Shown: positions 7,605-16,739 of the stretch, in pieces | Layout: each line of letters opens with the position of its first letter | Numbering within the stretch: the first letter of the stretch is position 1 | Source: JAJOKK01 sp965370555 | Lineage (GTDB): Bacteria > Bipolaricaulota > Bipolaricaulia > UBA7950 > UBA9294 | Assembly: GCA_965370555.1 (NCBI GenBank) | Contig: CBDUVB010000003.1 | Location: 1 to 64,000, forward strand | Direction: 5' to 3' | Length of the DNA: 64,000 nucleotides | Translations under genes and position numbers: made by a program | Notes under the pieces: generated by a model | Told to the model about the DNA's origin: nothing | What the model saw: only the letters and a program-made list of their open reading frames with translations | The model's database searches: none

Positions 7605-9182
7605 ATGGGAACGCCACTTAACATTAGCAATGACCTCAACCTCGATCTAGAGGAGATAATCGGTCAGTGTATCGGGATTCTTGGCATCCGCGGGTCGGGA
7701 AAGTCGAACACGGCCGGCGTCATCTTCGAAGAGCTTCTGCGGAACAACTACCCGCTGACGATCGTCGATATCGACGGTGAGTACTTTGGGCTGAAGGAGC
7801 GCTACGAGGTGTTGGTCGTCGGACACGGCGAGGGGGTGGAGATCGAGGTCGACGCTGATTGTGCGGAGGAGATCGCGCAGATCAGCATGGAGAAGAACAT
7901 TCCGGTTGTCCTTGACCTATCCGGGTTCCTCTCCGAGGAACGGACCGAGTTTCTCAAGGAGTACCTGACGGCACTGTGGGACCTGGCGGGAAAACTCCGC
8001 CGCCCGTACATTGTCGGGATCGAGGAGGCGCATGAGTTCATCCCCCAGGGGGTGAAGACAGAGCTGAAAGAGCTGATCGCGCGCTTGGCCCTGCGTGGTC
8101 GTAAACGCGGACTGGGAACGATCATCATCTCCCAGCGCAGCGCCAAGGTTGAAAAGGACGTCCTCAGTCAAGCTGGGATGCTCCTCCTGCACAGGGTCGT
8201 CCACGAGGTCGATATGCGTGTCTATACCGAACTCCTCCCGTGGCGCAAGAGCGAAACCAAGGAGATAATCACCTCTCTCGGGACGGGCGAGTGTGTTTAC
8301 ATCAACGGTGATACAGTCCTTCCCCTCTACGTGCGGGAGCGGGAGACGTTCCACGCCGGGTTCACCCCATCGCTCGATGTGGTCGTCACTCCCCAGCTTA
8401 AGCAGGTGAGTCAAGCGATCATCGAGGCGATCGAGCATGCCAAGGCTGGCAAGGGGAAGAAATCGCGGATCGAGGAGTTGGAGGAGCACCTGGAGCAGCT
8501 GGAGGGTGCGATTCTGGAGAAGGATGAGAAGATCGCCAAGCTGGAGGAGGTTGCTCGCACCCTTGGCTACATCAAGGTAGAGGTTCCTTCGCCCTCTCTT
8601 CCCGAGGTGCAGAATATTTCGAAAGCGATCGTCCACTCGGTCGAAGGGGGAGCCGTCGTTGGAGGTAGCGATTCGACGCGGAGAGAGCCCTCCTCCTCCT
8701 TTATAACTCGTGAACCCCTCTCTGTGGGCCCCGCGGTGAGCGTCGAGGACGCTGCTGGTGGCGGGGTGATCGATATCGAGGGGGCGGTAGGGACGACTCC
8801 CGATGGCCTTCCCCCAGCGGTCTGGCGGCATATCGATCGGCTCGTTTCTCGGGTTTCCAAGCGGGACCTTCTCCATCGACGCGTCCTTTCTTTTGTGATT
8901 GGACACGCTCCGATCTCTCATTCTGTCGATCAGATTGCGGCGTGGACCAATTGCGCGTGCGGGGTTATCGAGGACGATCCTCCGCGGGAGTTCCTCGACA
9001 TGGGTCTTCTGATGCGTGAGCGCCGCACCGATGGCCTTCACTACCGGAGCAACCTTAAGGCATTCGTGATGCATGAGTTTGGGGTCTACCAGCCGGATAT
9101 TGGAGGTGGGGAACTCCATCAAATTACCCAACATCTCCGCATTCGTCTTGCCGGACTCGAAGCGAGCAAAGTGCTGTCCTGA
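7605..9182 (+). CDS. HerA/DUF87-type ATPase with coiled coil
   Basis: A P-loop ATPase of the HerA/FtsK superfamily. Seen: Walker A GIRGSGKSN, a DIDGEYFG segment, Walker B-like YIVGIEEAHEF, and a RGRKRGLGTIIISQR segment that matches the sensor/arginine region. After the ATPase core comes a Glu/Lys-rich coiled coil (about residues 285-330), a low-complexity linker, and a C-terminal domain of about 110 residues that looks like a winged helix. HerA-type motors pump DNA, in archaea with NurA; no NurA-like nuclease is visible here. Start ATG 7605 follows an AAAGGAGAG at a rather long distance; ATG 7581 is possible. Confidence 0.75.
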   Translation: MGTPLNISNDLNLDLEEIIGQCIGILGIRGSGKSNTAGVIFEELLRNNYPLTIVDIDGEYFGLKERYEVLVVGHGEGVEIEVDADCAEEIAQISMEKNIPVVLDLSGFLSEERTEFLKEYLTALWDLAGKLRRPYIVGIEEAHEFIPQGVKTELKELIARLALRGRKRGLGTIIISQRSAKVEKDVLSQAGMLLLHRVVHEVDMRVYTELLPWRKSETKEIITSLGTGECVYINGDTVLPLYVRERETFHAGFTPSLDVVVTPQLKQVSQAIIEAIEHAKAGKGKKSRIEELEEHLEQLEGAILEKDEKIAKLEEVARTLGYIKVEVPSPSLPEVQNISKAIVHSVEGGAVVGGSDSTRREPSSSFITREPLSVGPAVSVEDAAGGGVIDIEGAVGTTPDGLPPAVWRHIDRLVSRVSKRDLLHRRVLSFVIGHAPISHSVDQIAAWTNCACGVIEDDPPREFLDMGLLMRERRTDGLHYRSNLKAFVMHEFGVYQPDIGGGELHQITQHLRIRLAGLEASKVLS

Positions 9183-9218
9183 ACTGCTTTTTCGGCGGCG
9201 AGGCCGCGTCTCGAAGCA

Positions 9219-9247
9219 TTGACTACACCCTCCTTTTCGGGTACAAT
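9219..9247 (+). promoter_or_regulatory. SigA-type promoter for hpf
   Basis: TTGACT and TACAAT with exactly 17 bp between them, 22 bases before the hpf start codon. This is one of the clearest promoters in the window. Confidence 0.75.
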
Positions 9248-9269
9248 ATGTCGTGACAAAGGAGGGGGC

Positions 9270-9794
9270 ATGAAGGTAAAGATCGTTGAGCGGCACATGG
9301 TTCCGAGTGCGGCATTGCGGGCTTACGTGGTGGAGAGAGCTAACGGGCTGGAACGCTACTTCGACCGCATCGTCAGTATCGATAGTACCCTGTCAGTCGA
9401 GAAAGAACGGCAGATCGCCGATTTCCACGCGCACCTGACTAACCGCAAGGTAATCGCGGCACGTGAGGAATCCTCTGACATGTACGCCTCGATCGACAAA
9501 GCGATAGATCGTTTGAAACGGCAGATCGTAAAATACAAGGACCACCTCAACGACCGCGGATCAACAGCATTCTCTGCAACCGGGTTTCCTGGGATAGATA
9601 CGGGCCTCGATCATCGCGAGATCATACGCACGAATACCTACTTCCAGAAGCCGATGAGCCCGGAGGAAGCCGCGTTACAGCTCGATGCGCTGGAGAAAGA
9701 TTTTTTTGTGTTTATCAATGTTGAATCAGATCATGTAAGCATCATCTACCATCGTCGGGATGAAAACTACGGACTGATAGAACCGAGGCGGTGA
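9270..9794 (+). CDS. hpf: Ribosome hibernation promoting factor (long form)
   Basis: Binds the 30S decoding region and, in its long form, pairs ribosomes into inactive 100S particles. Seen: an N-terminal S30EA domain (about residues 1-95: YFDRIVSID..., then the helix SIDKAIDRLKRQIVKYKDHL), a linker, and a C-terminal domain with RTNTYFQKPMSPEEAALQ and a terminal YGLIEPRR, as in long HPFs. At 174 residues it is of expected size. ATG 9270 follows AGGAGGGGG closely. It has its own promoter at 9219-9247, and the PP-loop gene follows after 30 bases, probably cotranscribed. Confidence 0.92.
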   Translation: MKVKIVERHMVPSAALRAYVVERANGLERYFDRIVSIDSTLSVEKERQIADFHAHLTNRKVIAAREESSDMYASIDKAIDRLKRQIVKYKDHLNDRGSTAFSATGFPGIDTGLDHREIIRTNTYFQKPMSPEEAALQLDALEKDFFVFINVESDHVSIIYHRRDENYGLIEPRR

Positions 9795-9824
9795 TGTTCC
9801 TGTAATGACCGATAAGGACAAGGT

Positions 9825-10889
9825 GTGGTAACAGCATTATGTTTGTTCTCTGGGAGTCTGGCGAGCCGGGTCGCTGCCCGGTTGATCGAGCGTTCCCCCG
9901 GGGTCGACAAGGTCGCGCTCTTTCACTTTCGCTCCCCCTTCTTTGAGGAGTGTGATAGACTACGCGAGTTGGTGAAGGAAGAATGGCCCGGGGTGAGCTT
10001 TCGCACCCAGTCGCTGAAAAAGGACTACCGCCGCTTGGCCAACATCCCTGCTGGACATCATTTTTCCCTTACTCGCAGCTGCCTGAGCTGCCGCACCCTG
10101 ATGCTCTCCCGCGCCATCCGCTATATGGAACGGATCAAGGCGGACTTCCTTGTGACCGGAGAGATCCTCGACAGGCACGGCCTCTCAAATGTGGAGATGG
10201 AGAGGATCACGGAGGATTTGGGGGTGGGCGGGTTGGTCTTGCGCCCCCTCTCAGCACAGGCGCTCCCACCGAGCCGCCCGGAGATCGAGGGGTGGGTCGA
10301 TAGAGATTCCCTTTTTGGACTGCACGAGGAGGACAGGGAGCGGCTTGTAGATCTTGCGCGGGAGCTCGGGCTCGACGTTGAGGATCGGGTGGACTCGCCG
10401 ACCCGTTGCAAGTTGGCCATCCCTGGGTTTGGGGAGCGACTGGAAAACCTGTTCGAGGAGGAGGGGTTCACCTTAAATGCGGTCAAGTTGCTGGAATTCG
10501 GTGTCTACTACAAATACCCGCCCGATGTGAAAATCGTCCTTGCCCTCGACGAGAAAGAGAAGCGGGCGTTGCAGACATTCTTCTTGCCTCAGGATCTGCG
10601 GGTCTACATTCCTACCCACCAGGGGCCGCTGGCGCTGGTGCGAACCGACTGGGAAAGAAAATCACCCGTTCAAGTGGAGGAGATCATCGCTCTTGCCGCA
10701 CGCATTACGGTGACTTACAGTGATGCCGCCAATATGAGGAGTGTGCCGGTTAAATACCGATTCGAGAAGGAGAATGAGACCTCCATCTTAAAGATTCTAC
10801 CGTTCTCTTCTATCGCTGAGATTGAGCAACACTGCTTTGCCTGTGATATCTCGTCCCCTTTACGTAAAAATAAGGTCCCTCTTCCTTGA
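9825..10889 (+). CDS. PP-loop ATPase, tRNA-thiolation-like (MnmA/ThiI-related)
   Basis: Probably an ATP-pyrophosphatase that activates a base in tRNA for sulfur transfer. Seen: the degenerate PP-loop LFSGSLASRVAARL at the N-terminus (usual SGGxDS), the SCLSCRTLM double cysteine near residue 90, FLVTGEI..., and an EIEGWVDRDSLFGL segment typical of COG0482-like PP-loop proteins. The C-terminal 120 residues resemble the extra domain of that branch. The changed PP-loop and the missing GGC motif (RCKLA stands in its place) make the exact reaction uncertain. GTG 9825 is the likely start. It sits between hpf and the fmdB-like/rpoC unit. Confidence 0.6.
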   Translation: MVTALCLFSGSLASRVAARLIERSPGVDKVALFHFRSPFFEECDRLRELVKEEWPGVSFRTQSLKKDYRRLANIPAGHHFSLTRSCLSCRTLMLSRAIRYMERIKADFLVTGEILDRHGLSNVEMERITEDLGVGGLVLRPLSAQALPPSRPEIEGWVDRDSLFGLHEEDRERLVDLARELGLDVEDRVDSPTRCKLAIPGFGERLENLFEEEGFTLNAVKLLEFGVYYKYPPDVKIVLALDEKEKRALQTFFLPQDLRVYIPTHQGPLALVRTDWERKSPVQVEEIIALAARITVTYSDAANMRSVPVKYRFEKENETSILKILPFSSIAEIEQHCFACDISSPLRKNKVPLP

Positions 10890-10913
10890 AAAATACTCCC
10901 TCTCTGGTATACT
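10886..10913 (+). promoter_or_regulatory. SigA-type promoter for the zinc-ribbon gene and rpoC
   Basis: TTGAAA and TATACT with a 16-bp spacer overlap the stop codon of the PP-loop gene. It lies 100 bases before the FmdB-like gene and is the best promoter upstream of rpoC. Confidence 0.6.
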
Positions 10914-11012
10914 CTCTTTTTTGAGCCCGATTCGTCGATTGCGGATGGGGAACGAAGAAGAATAGAGCTTAATGCAAAATCGAAAGACCCCAAGAAGGGA
11001 AAAGGGGTGGGT

Positions 11013-11240
11013 ATGCCTTTTTATCGTTATCAATGCGAGGTGTGTGGGGACGTGTTCAAGGTGTTGGTGCAGAATGGGGATAGCACTCCCATTAAGTGTC
11101 CGGAGTGTAAGAGCGAGAAGACCAAGCGTCTTCTTCCCCGTATCGGCGTTATCTATAAAGGAAACGGGTACTACTCGACCGATTACGCAAAGAAGGGCAA
11201 TAACAGCAAGACAACGGCCTCCTCGAAGGTAGAGGAGTAA
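11013..11240 (+). CDS. FmdB-type zinc ribbon protein
   Basis: A 75-residue protein starting MPFYRYQCEVCGDVFKV, with a second pair CPECKSEKTKRLLP, the four-cysteine zinc ribbon of the FmdB/CxxC_CxxC_SSSS family. A Ser/Lys-rich tail follows. The family has often been called a putative regulator, but the function is not established. ATG 11013 fits the family's MPxYxY start; GTG 11007 would add two residues. It directly precedes rpoC by about 120 bases and may be read from the same promoter. Confidence 0.8.
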   Translation: MPFYRYQCEVCGDVFKVLVQNGDSTPIKCPECKSEKTKRLLPRIGVIYKGNGYYSTDYAKKGNNSKTTASSKVEE

Positions 11241-11363
11241 ACGCTTGCAGTCTTGTCTATTGTGGGCGGTAGAGCGAAGGGTCCTGCAGACTACGGGATC
11301 TTTTTTTGTACAGAAGGCGACCGAACGGTTCTTGGGCACGGATTTTATTGAGAGGTGAGCCTA
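11241..11363. other. Spacer before rpoC
   Basis: Contains a CTGCAG palindrome and a run of seven T at 11301-11307, but the stem in front of it is weak. No rpoB end is present here. Confidence 0.4.
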
Positions 11364-14300
11364 TTGATTTCTGGCGATGACATCAAACGGGTGAAGCTCC
11401 AGCTTGCATCTCCATCGACGATGATAAGTTGGTCGCATGGGGAGATTACTGAGTCGGAGACGATCAACTATCGAACTCACCGCGCCGAACGGGGTGGCCT
11501 CTATGCAGAGGAGATCTTCGGGCCGGAGAACAACTACGAGTGTGCCTGCGGGAAGTACAAGGGAAAGAAGTACGAAGGGATCACGTGTGAGAAGTGTCAC
11601 GTCCAGGTGACGGATTCTTCGGTGCGCCGGGTGAACATGGGGCATATCTCCCTGGCGAGCCCGGTCGTTCATTTCTGGTATCTCAAGGGAGTGTCGAGCC
11701 TCCTCGCGCGGCTTTTGGGGATGAAGAAGCGCGAATTGCAGCGGATCACGTACTACGAGACCGAGCCGGTCGAACAGGTGCTCTATTTCGTCACCTCCTC
11801 GGACTGTAAAGAGGTTCGCCCGGAGGAGACCCTCTACTCTTCCGAGGTCGATATCTTGAGTGGGGCTTTCTCCTTTTCGGTCGAGCAAGCGTACTACGTA
11901 GACGACGCCCCAGAGGTCCTCGCGACAGAAGGGGGGCGGGTGACGATTGAGGAGCGGCGCCTGACCAACGGTGAGAAAATCCGCTCGGTGGTGATCGGTT
12001 CGCAGGAATACCCGATCGTGGGACCTGTTGATCTGAGCGTGGAGGATGGAGACGAGGTGGAAGAGGGGGATCGGATCGCCGAGCGCCCTGTTGGCGAGCT
12101 CTGCTCCAAGACGGCGATCGACATGCTCGTCGATCGGTATGGTGAGGACGTCAAATCGGAACCCCTCGACCACGATATCCTGGATAGCCTGGCCTTCCTT
12201 GTGACTCGGATAAAGGATCCTGCGTGTCCTTTGCACCTTGGGGATCGAATAACTTACTTTGAGAAGCGTGCTTATGAGCGGATCTATGCGGACGGTTTCT
12301 CCGCATCGACCGGCGCGGCCGGAATCAAGGGATTGCTCGGGGCTCTCGACTTCGACATACTTCACCAGGATCTGACAATGAAATTGGAACATGAGACCGC
12401 GATGGGGAACCGCCGGCGGTTGATCAAACGCCTGGAAGTGGTCGATCAATTGCGAACCTCTGGAAACGATCCGCGGGATATGATCCTTGATGTGATCCCA
12501 GTCCTCCCACCGGCCCTTCGTCCGATGATTCAGCTCGAGGGGGGAAAATTCGCCACCACCGATTTGAACGACCTCTACCGTCGGATCATCAACCGGAACA
12601 ACCGCCTGAAGAAGCTGATCGATATGGGGGCTCCAGAGGTCATCCTGCGCAACGAACGCCGGATGTTGCAGGAAGCGGTCGATGCCTTGATTCACAACGA
12701 GAAGAAGGATAGCCCGATCCGTGGGCGCGACAACCGTCCCCTCAAGTCGCTCTCGGAGCGAATTCACGGGAAGCACGGGCGTTTGCGGCGAAACCTCCTC
12801 GGTCGTCGCGTCGACTACTCTGCGCGGGCCGTGATTGTGGTCGATCCGAAACTGAAGCTCTCCCAGTGCGGCATCCCAAAGAAGATGGCCCTCGAGCTCT
12901 TCAAGCCATTCATCCTGCATTACCTCGAATCAACTACTTTCTCCGATTTTGACGAGATCAAGAACAAGGCGTTGCGTGGTGGGATGCCCGAGGTGTGGGA
13001 TATCCTGGAGAAATTGATCAAGGATCACCCTGTCCTGCTGAATCGGGCGCCGACCCTGCACCGCCTCTCGATGCAGGCCTTCGAGCCGGTTCTCGTGGAC
13101 GGTGATGCGATTCACCTCCACCCGCTGGCCTGCACCCCGTACAATGCTGATTTCGACGGGGATCAGATGGCAGTTCATCTTCCCCTATCCCCGGAATCGA
13201 TCGCGGAGGCACGTGAGCTGATGGCTGCTCCGAGGAACATCATCTCCCCGTCGAACGGGGAGCCGCTTACCCTACCCTCCCAGGACCCGGTCTTCGCATA
13301 CTACTACCTCACCCTCCTTGATTCCGACGCGAAGGGTGCGGGGAAGGCTTTTCGTGATATCGTGGAGGCGCGCAAGGCCTGCGAGGAAGGATACCTCGAT
13401 CTTCATAGTCCAGTGAAGATCCGAATCGATGGGGAGTTGATCGATACCACCCTCGGTCGTGCGGAGCTGAACCTGGTCTTCCCAAAAGAGACTCGCGACT
13501 ACAACCAAGTGATGGATCGTCGCGCCATCAAGCGGATTGTTATGGAGTCTTACCACCGCTTTGGGTGGGAGAGGACGGCGGAGGTGCTCGACGATCTGAA
13601 AGCCTTGGGGTTCAAGTATGCGACACTCGCCGGGTTGACGATCTCCCTCAAGGACTGCCTCATTCCACAGGAAAAGGAAGAAATCGTCAAGAGTTCCTAT
13701 GCCGCGGTTCGACGAATCAACAAGATGCACAGCATGGGATTGGCTACGGAGCAGGAACGATCCCAAGCGGTGATCAAGATATGGCGCAGAACGGTCGACG
13801 ATGTGGAGGACGCGACGATGGAGAACCTGCGCCAGCACAAGTACAACTCTGTATACGGGATTGTGACATCCGGCGCGCGCGGCGGGCCGGACCAGGTGAA
13901 GCAGCTCTGCGGAATGCGCGGGCCCATGGCTGCGCCGTCGGGGGAGATCATCGAGATGCCGGTCATCTCCAACTTCCGCGAGGGGTTGGACATGATGGAG
14001 TACTTCATCTCCACGCACGGGGGGCGGAAAGGGGCTGCCGATACCGCGTTGAAGACAGCCGACTCCGGGTATCTGACCCGCCGACTGGTCGACGCCTCCT
14101 CGGATACGATCGTCCACGAGATCGACTGTGGGACGACTCAGGGGGTGGAGATCGACCCATTGCGGTTCAGTAAACATGAGGTTATGGAATCGATCGAGGA
14201 ACGGATCTACGGGAGGGTAGCGGCACGCCCGATCATCGATCCGGCGACCGGCGAGGTGTTGGTGGAGGCGGATGGATGGATCTCACGCCCTCTCGCCGAA

Positions 14301-16310
14301 CACATCGGCCACTTGGAGGTCGACCTCTCGGTCAAGGATGAGGCTCACCTCGTGGGAACGAAGAGCGTAGAAGACGTTTCCGATCCGGCGACCGGCCGGG
14401 TCATCCTGCGCGCGGATGAGTTTGTCACCCCGCGTCTGATCGAAGCATTGCGTGGCGCAAAAGTCTCCACGATCAAGGTGCGGCCACAGATCGTGATCCG
14501 CTCCCCCATGACCTGTGAGACGGTCAGTGGTGTCTGTCAACTCTGCTATGGTTACGACATGAGCAATCACCGGCCGGTGGAGTTGGGGACGGCGATCGGG
14601 GTGATTGCGGCACAATCGGTTGGCGAACCAGGGACCCAGCTTACGATGCGGACCTTCCACACCGGAGGAGTGGCGGGAGAGGATATCACACAGGGACTCC
14701 CGCGGGCCGAGGAGCTATTTGAGGCTCGCAAGGCGCTGAAGAGCGCTCAGGCGGGGATCTCCCCGTTGGATGGGTACATTTCTGCGGTAACCTCCCTCGA
14801 AACAGGGCGTGATAGGGTCGATATCGTTGGCGATCCGTTCGTAATGACCATTCCCACTGTCCTGGTGCGGGTGGAGGAAGGGGAGGAGATGGACGCCCTC
14901 AGCCTGATCGATTCGAAGAGCCCGTGTGAGGGTGAGGTCTATATCCTGAACAGGGATGAGCGCAAGGAGATGCTGGTAATCGATACGGCCGGCGGGGATC
15001 GAGCCTACCGCCTTCCCCCGGGCGCTCTCCCCCGGGTTAACGACGGGGATGTGATCGATACAGGGGACGCGCTCACCGAGCGGTTCAACATCGAACCGTT
15101 TGTGGCAGATGGGAAAGGGACGGTACGCCTCTCCGAGGAGAGAAAGAGGATCTTCCAAATAGTTACGGAGGACGGGACGGTCAAGGAGTATGAGATCCCA
15201 TATGGGGCCCGCATGATGATCGAGCCGGGGGTGGCAGTCGTGGGAGGAACCCAGCTTACATCACGCTCAAAGCCAATATTTATCGCGGCTGAGGCGCCAG
15301 GAACCGTGATGCTGCTTGCGGATCGGATCGTCGTCTACAACCCTGAAGGGCGTGCTGTGCACTTCCCATTGACCCGGGATATCTCGCCCCTTCAAGGGGA
15401 CGGTGAGAAGGTGCGTGAGGGGGGAAAACTGGTTCGGTTGGAGTGTAACCATACTGGAGTTGTAAAGGTTGAGAAGGTAAAAAAGAGTGGAGAGACTGTC
15501 GATCTCTCCGTCCGTCCAAAGGGCGAAGTGGAGATCGATCAGATGGCATTGGTGCGCGTAGGGGACAAGGTGAAGAAGGGAGAACTCCTCTCGAAAGGTG
15601 TCGTCGCTCCTCACATACTTCTCGACATGGCCGGCGTCCAGAATGCGCGTGAGTACCTACTGACGGAGATTCACAAGGTCTATAGGGTCCAAGGGGTAGA
15701 TATCAACGATAAACACCTCGAGGTGATCATCCGGCAGATTTTGAACAACGTCCGGATCGTGAGCCAAGGGGATTCGCGCTTCTTATTGAGCGACCTGGTG
15801 ATGCTGGAGGAGTTTCAGAAAGAGGTACGGGCGCTCTCCCTCTGGAACCAGGAAGCGGAGAGGGTTTGCAGGGCAGCGATTGGGGAGACGCTCGCCGAGG
15901 ATCTCGTCTCCAAGGGGCACCTGATCGCTTCGGGAGGAGATGTTCTCACTGCAGGAATTCTGACCGCAGCACGACGAGCCGGTCTAACTACGCTCCGCAT
16001 CCTGCAGGGGGAGGAGACTGTGGAGGTTTCTCTTGTCGAGAAACGCCTTCCGGTTGGTGAACGCGAGCTCCTTCGTATCTCCAAGGCGGCGCTGCAGACG
16101 AAGGGGTGGCTCTCCGCAGCATCCTTCCAGCGGACGACGAAAGTCCTCTCTGAGGCGGCCCTGCGCGGGGAAGTCGATGAGCTGAACGGACTGAAGCCGA
16201 GTGTCATTGTTGGGAAAAGGATCCCTGCGGGGACCGGATTTCCTCGCGAGATCCCCGTAGAAACACCGGAGGGAGGGGTAGAGCCGGACCAGGTTGCAGA
16301 AGGGAGTTGA
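11364..16310 (+). CDS. rpoC: RNA polymerase subunit beta'
   Basis: Catalytic subunit of RNA polymerase. Seen: N-terminal zinc site CACGKYKGKKYEGITCEKC, the active-site NADFDGDQMAVHLP at about residue 594, and the second zinc cluster from DCGTTQG to SGVCQLCYGYD. AAQSVGEPGTQLTMRTFHTG (trigger-loop helix region) is intact. At about 1648 residues it is longer than the 1407 of E. coli. Roughly 135 of the extra residues lie before the active site (about residues 130-290, rich in beta structure), as in several thermophiles. I prefer TTG 11364, seven bases after GAGAGGTG; GTG 11355 is possible. Odd: rpoB, almost always upstream, is not within the 11 kb before it. Confidence 0.97.
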   Translation: MISGDDIKRVKLQLASPSTMISWSHGEITESETINYRTHRAERGGLYAEEIFGPENNYECACGKYKGKKYEGITCEKCHVQVTDSSVRRVNMGHISLASPVVHFWYLKGVSSLLARLLGMKKRELQRITYYETEPVEQVLYFVTSSDCKEVRPEETLYSSEVDILSGAFSFSVEQAYYVDDAPEVLATEGGRVTIEERRLTNGEKIRSVVIGSQEYPIVGPVDLSVEDGDEVEEGDRIAERPVGELCSKTAIDMLVDRYGEDVKSEPLDHDILDSLAFLVTRIKDPACPLHLGDRITYFEKRAYERIYADGFSASTGAAGIKGLLGALDFDILHQDLTMKLEHETAMGNRRRLIKRLEVVDQLRTSGNDPRDMILDVIPVLPPALRPMIQLEGGKFATTDLNDLYRRIINRNNRLKKLIDMGAPEVILRNERRMLQEAVDALIHNEKKDSPIRGRDNRPLKSLSERIHGKHGRLRRNLLGRRVDYSARAVIVVDPKLKLSQCGIPKKMALELFKPFILHYLESTTFSDFDEIKNKALRGGMPEVWDILEKLIKDHPVLLNRAPTLHRLSMQAFEPVLVDGDAIHLHPLACTPYNADFDGDQMAVHLPLSPESIAEARELMAAPRNIISPSNGEPLTLPSQDPVFAYYYLTLLDSDAKGAGKAFRDIVEARKACEEGYLDLHSPVKIRIDGELIDTTLGRAELNLVFPKETRDYNQVMDRRAIKRIVMESYHRFGWERTAEVLDDLKALGFKYATLAGLTISLKDCLIPQEKEEIVKSSYAAVRRINKMHSMGLATEQERSQAVIKIWRRTVDDVEDATMENLRQHKYNSVYGIVTSGARGGPDQVKQLCGMRGPMAAPSGEIIEMPVISNFREGLDMMEYFISTHGGRKGAADTALKTADSGYLTRRLVDASSDTIVHEIDCGTTQGVEIDPLRFSKHEVMESIEERIYGRVAARPIIDPATGEVLVEADGWISRPLAEHIGHLEVDLSVKDEAHLVGTKSVEDVSDPATGRVILRADEFVTPRLIEALRGAKVSTIKVRPQIVIRSPMTCETVSGVCQLCYGYDMSNHRPVELGTAIGVIAAQSVGEPGTQLTMRTFHTGGVAGEDITQGLPRAEELFEARKALKSAQAGISPLDGYISAVTSLETGRDRVDIVGDPFVMTIPTVLVRVEEGEEMDALSLIDSKSPCEGEVYILNRDERKEMLVIDTAGGDRAYRLPPGALPRVNDGDVIDTGDALTERFNIEPFVADGKGTVRLSEERKRIFQIVTEDGTVKEYEIPYGARMMIEPGVAVVGGTQLTSRSKPIFIAAEAPGTVMLLADRIVVYNPEGRAVHFPLTRDISPLQGDGEKVREGGKLVRLECNHTGVVKVEKVKKSGETVDLSVRPKGEVEIDQMALVRVGDKVKKGELLSKGVVAPHILLDMAGVQNAREYLLTEIHKVYRVQGVDINDKHLEVIIRQILNNVRIVSQGDSRFLLSDLVMLEEFQKEVRALSLWNQEAERVCRAAIGETLAEDLVSKGHLIASGGDVLTAGILTAARRAGLTTLRILQGEETVEVSLVEKRLPVGERELLRISKAALQTKGWLSAASFQRTTKVLSEAALRGEVDELNGLKPSVIVGKRIPAGTGFPREIPVETPEGGVEPDQVAEGS

Positions 16311-16335
16311 AAGGTTCTAAGGACCGTTCTATAAT
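16307..16335 (+). promoter_or_regulatory. SigA-type promoter for rpsL
   Basis: TTGAAA and TATAAT with a 17-bp spacer start inside the rpoC stop region and end 23 bases before the rpsL ATG. A second -10-like TACAAT lies at 16340-16345. The str genes therefore likely have their own strong promoter besides read-through from rpoC. Confidence 0.75.
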
Positions 16336-16358
16336 TTGCTACAATTTGGAGAGTGATT

Positions 16359-16730
16359 ATGCCGACGATTAACCAACTGATTCGAATGGGGCGCAAACCA
16401 AAGGCGAAGAAGAGCAAGGCTCCGGCGCTCGGTTCTTGCCCACTGAAGCGCGGAGTTTGTACGCGCGTCTATACCCGTACCCCGAAGAAGCCAAACTCGG
16501 CGTTGCGTAAGGTGGCCCGTGTGCGCCTGAGCAATGAGAAAGAGGTTACTGCGTACATCGGTGGGGAAGGACATAACCTTCAGGAGCACTCGATGGTGAT
16601 GGTGCGTGGTGGGCGCGTTAAGGACCTTCCTGGTGTCCGTTATCACATCGTTCGAGGTCCCTTGGACGCGGAAGGGGTCGAGGGGCGACGCCAAGGGCGC
16701 TCGAAATATGGGGCAAAGAAGGAGAGCTAG
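16359..16730 (+). CDS. rpsL: 30S ribosomal protein S12
   Basis: Part of the decoding centre of the small subunit. Seen: PTINQLIRMGRK at the start, TPKKPNSALRK at 41-51 holding the lysines linked to streptomycin response, and KDLPGVRYHIVRG with the conserved Asp that is methylthiolated in many bacteria. At 123 residues it matches E. coli. The lysines are wild type, so no ribosomal streptomycin resistance is predicted. ATG 16359 follows GGAG. First gene of the str cluster, nine bases before rpsG. Confidence 0.97.
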   Translation: MPTINQLIRMGRKPKAKKSKAPALGSCPLKRGVCTRVYTRTPKKPNSALRKVARVRLSNEKEVTAYIGGEGHNLQEHSMVMVRGGRVKDLPGVRYHIVRGPLDAEGVEGRRQGRSKYGAKKES

Positions 16731-16739
16731 GAGGACGGG

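Noticed and set aside
9219..9269. Longer hpf start at TTG 9219
   Set aside because: This TTG is the -35 box of the promoter; ATG 9270 has the ribosome binding site and the family start.
11361..12920. 519-codon frame antisense to rpoC
   Set aside because: Produced by codon bias of rpoC on the opposite strand.
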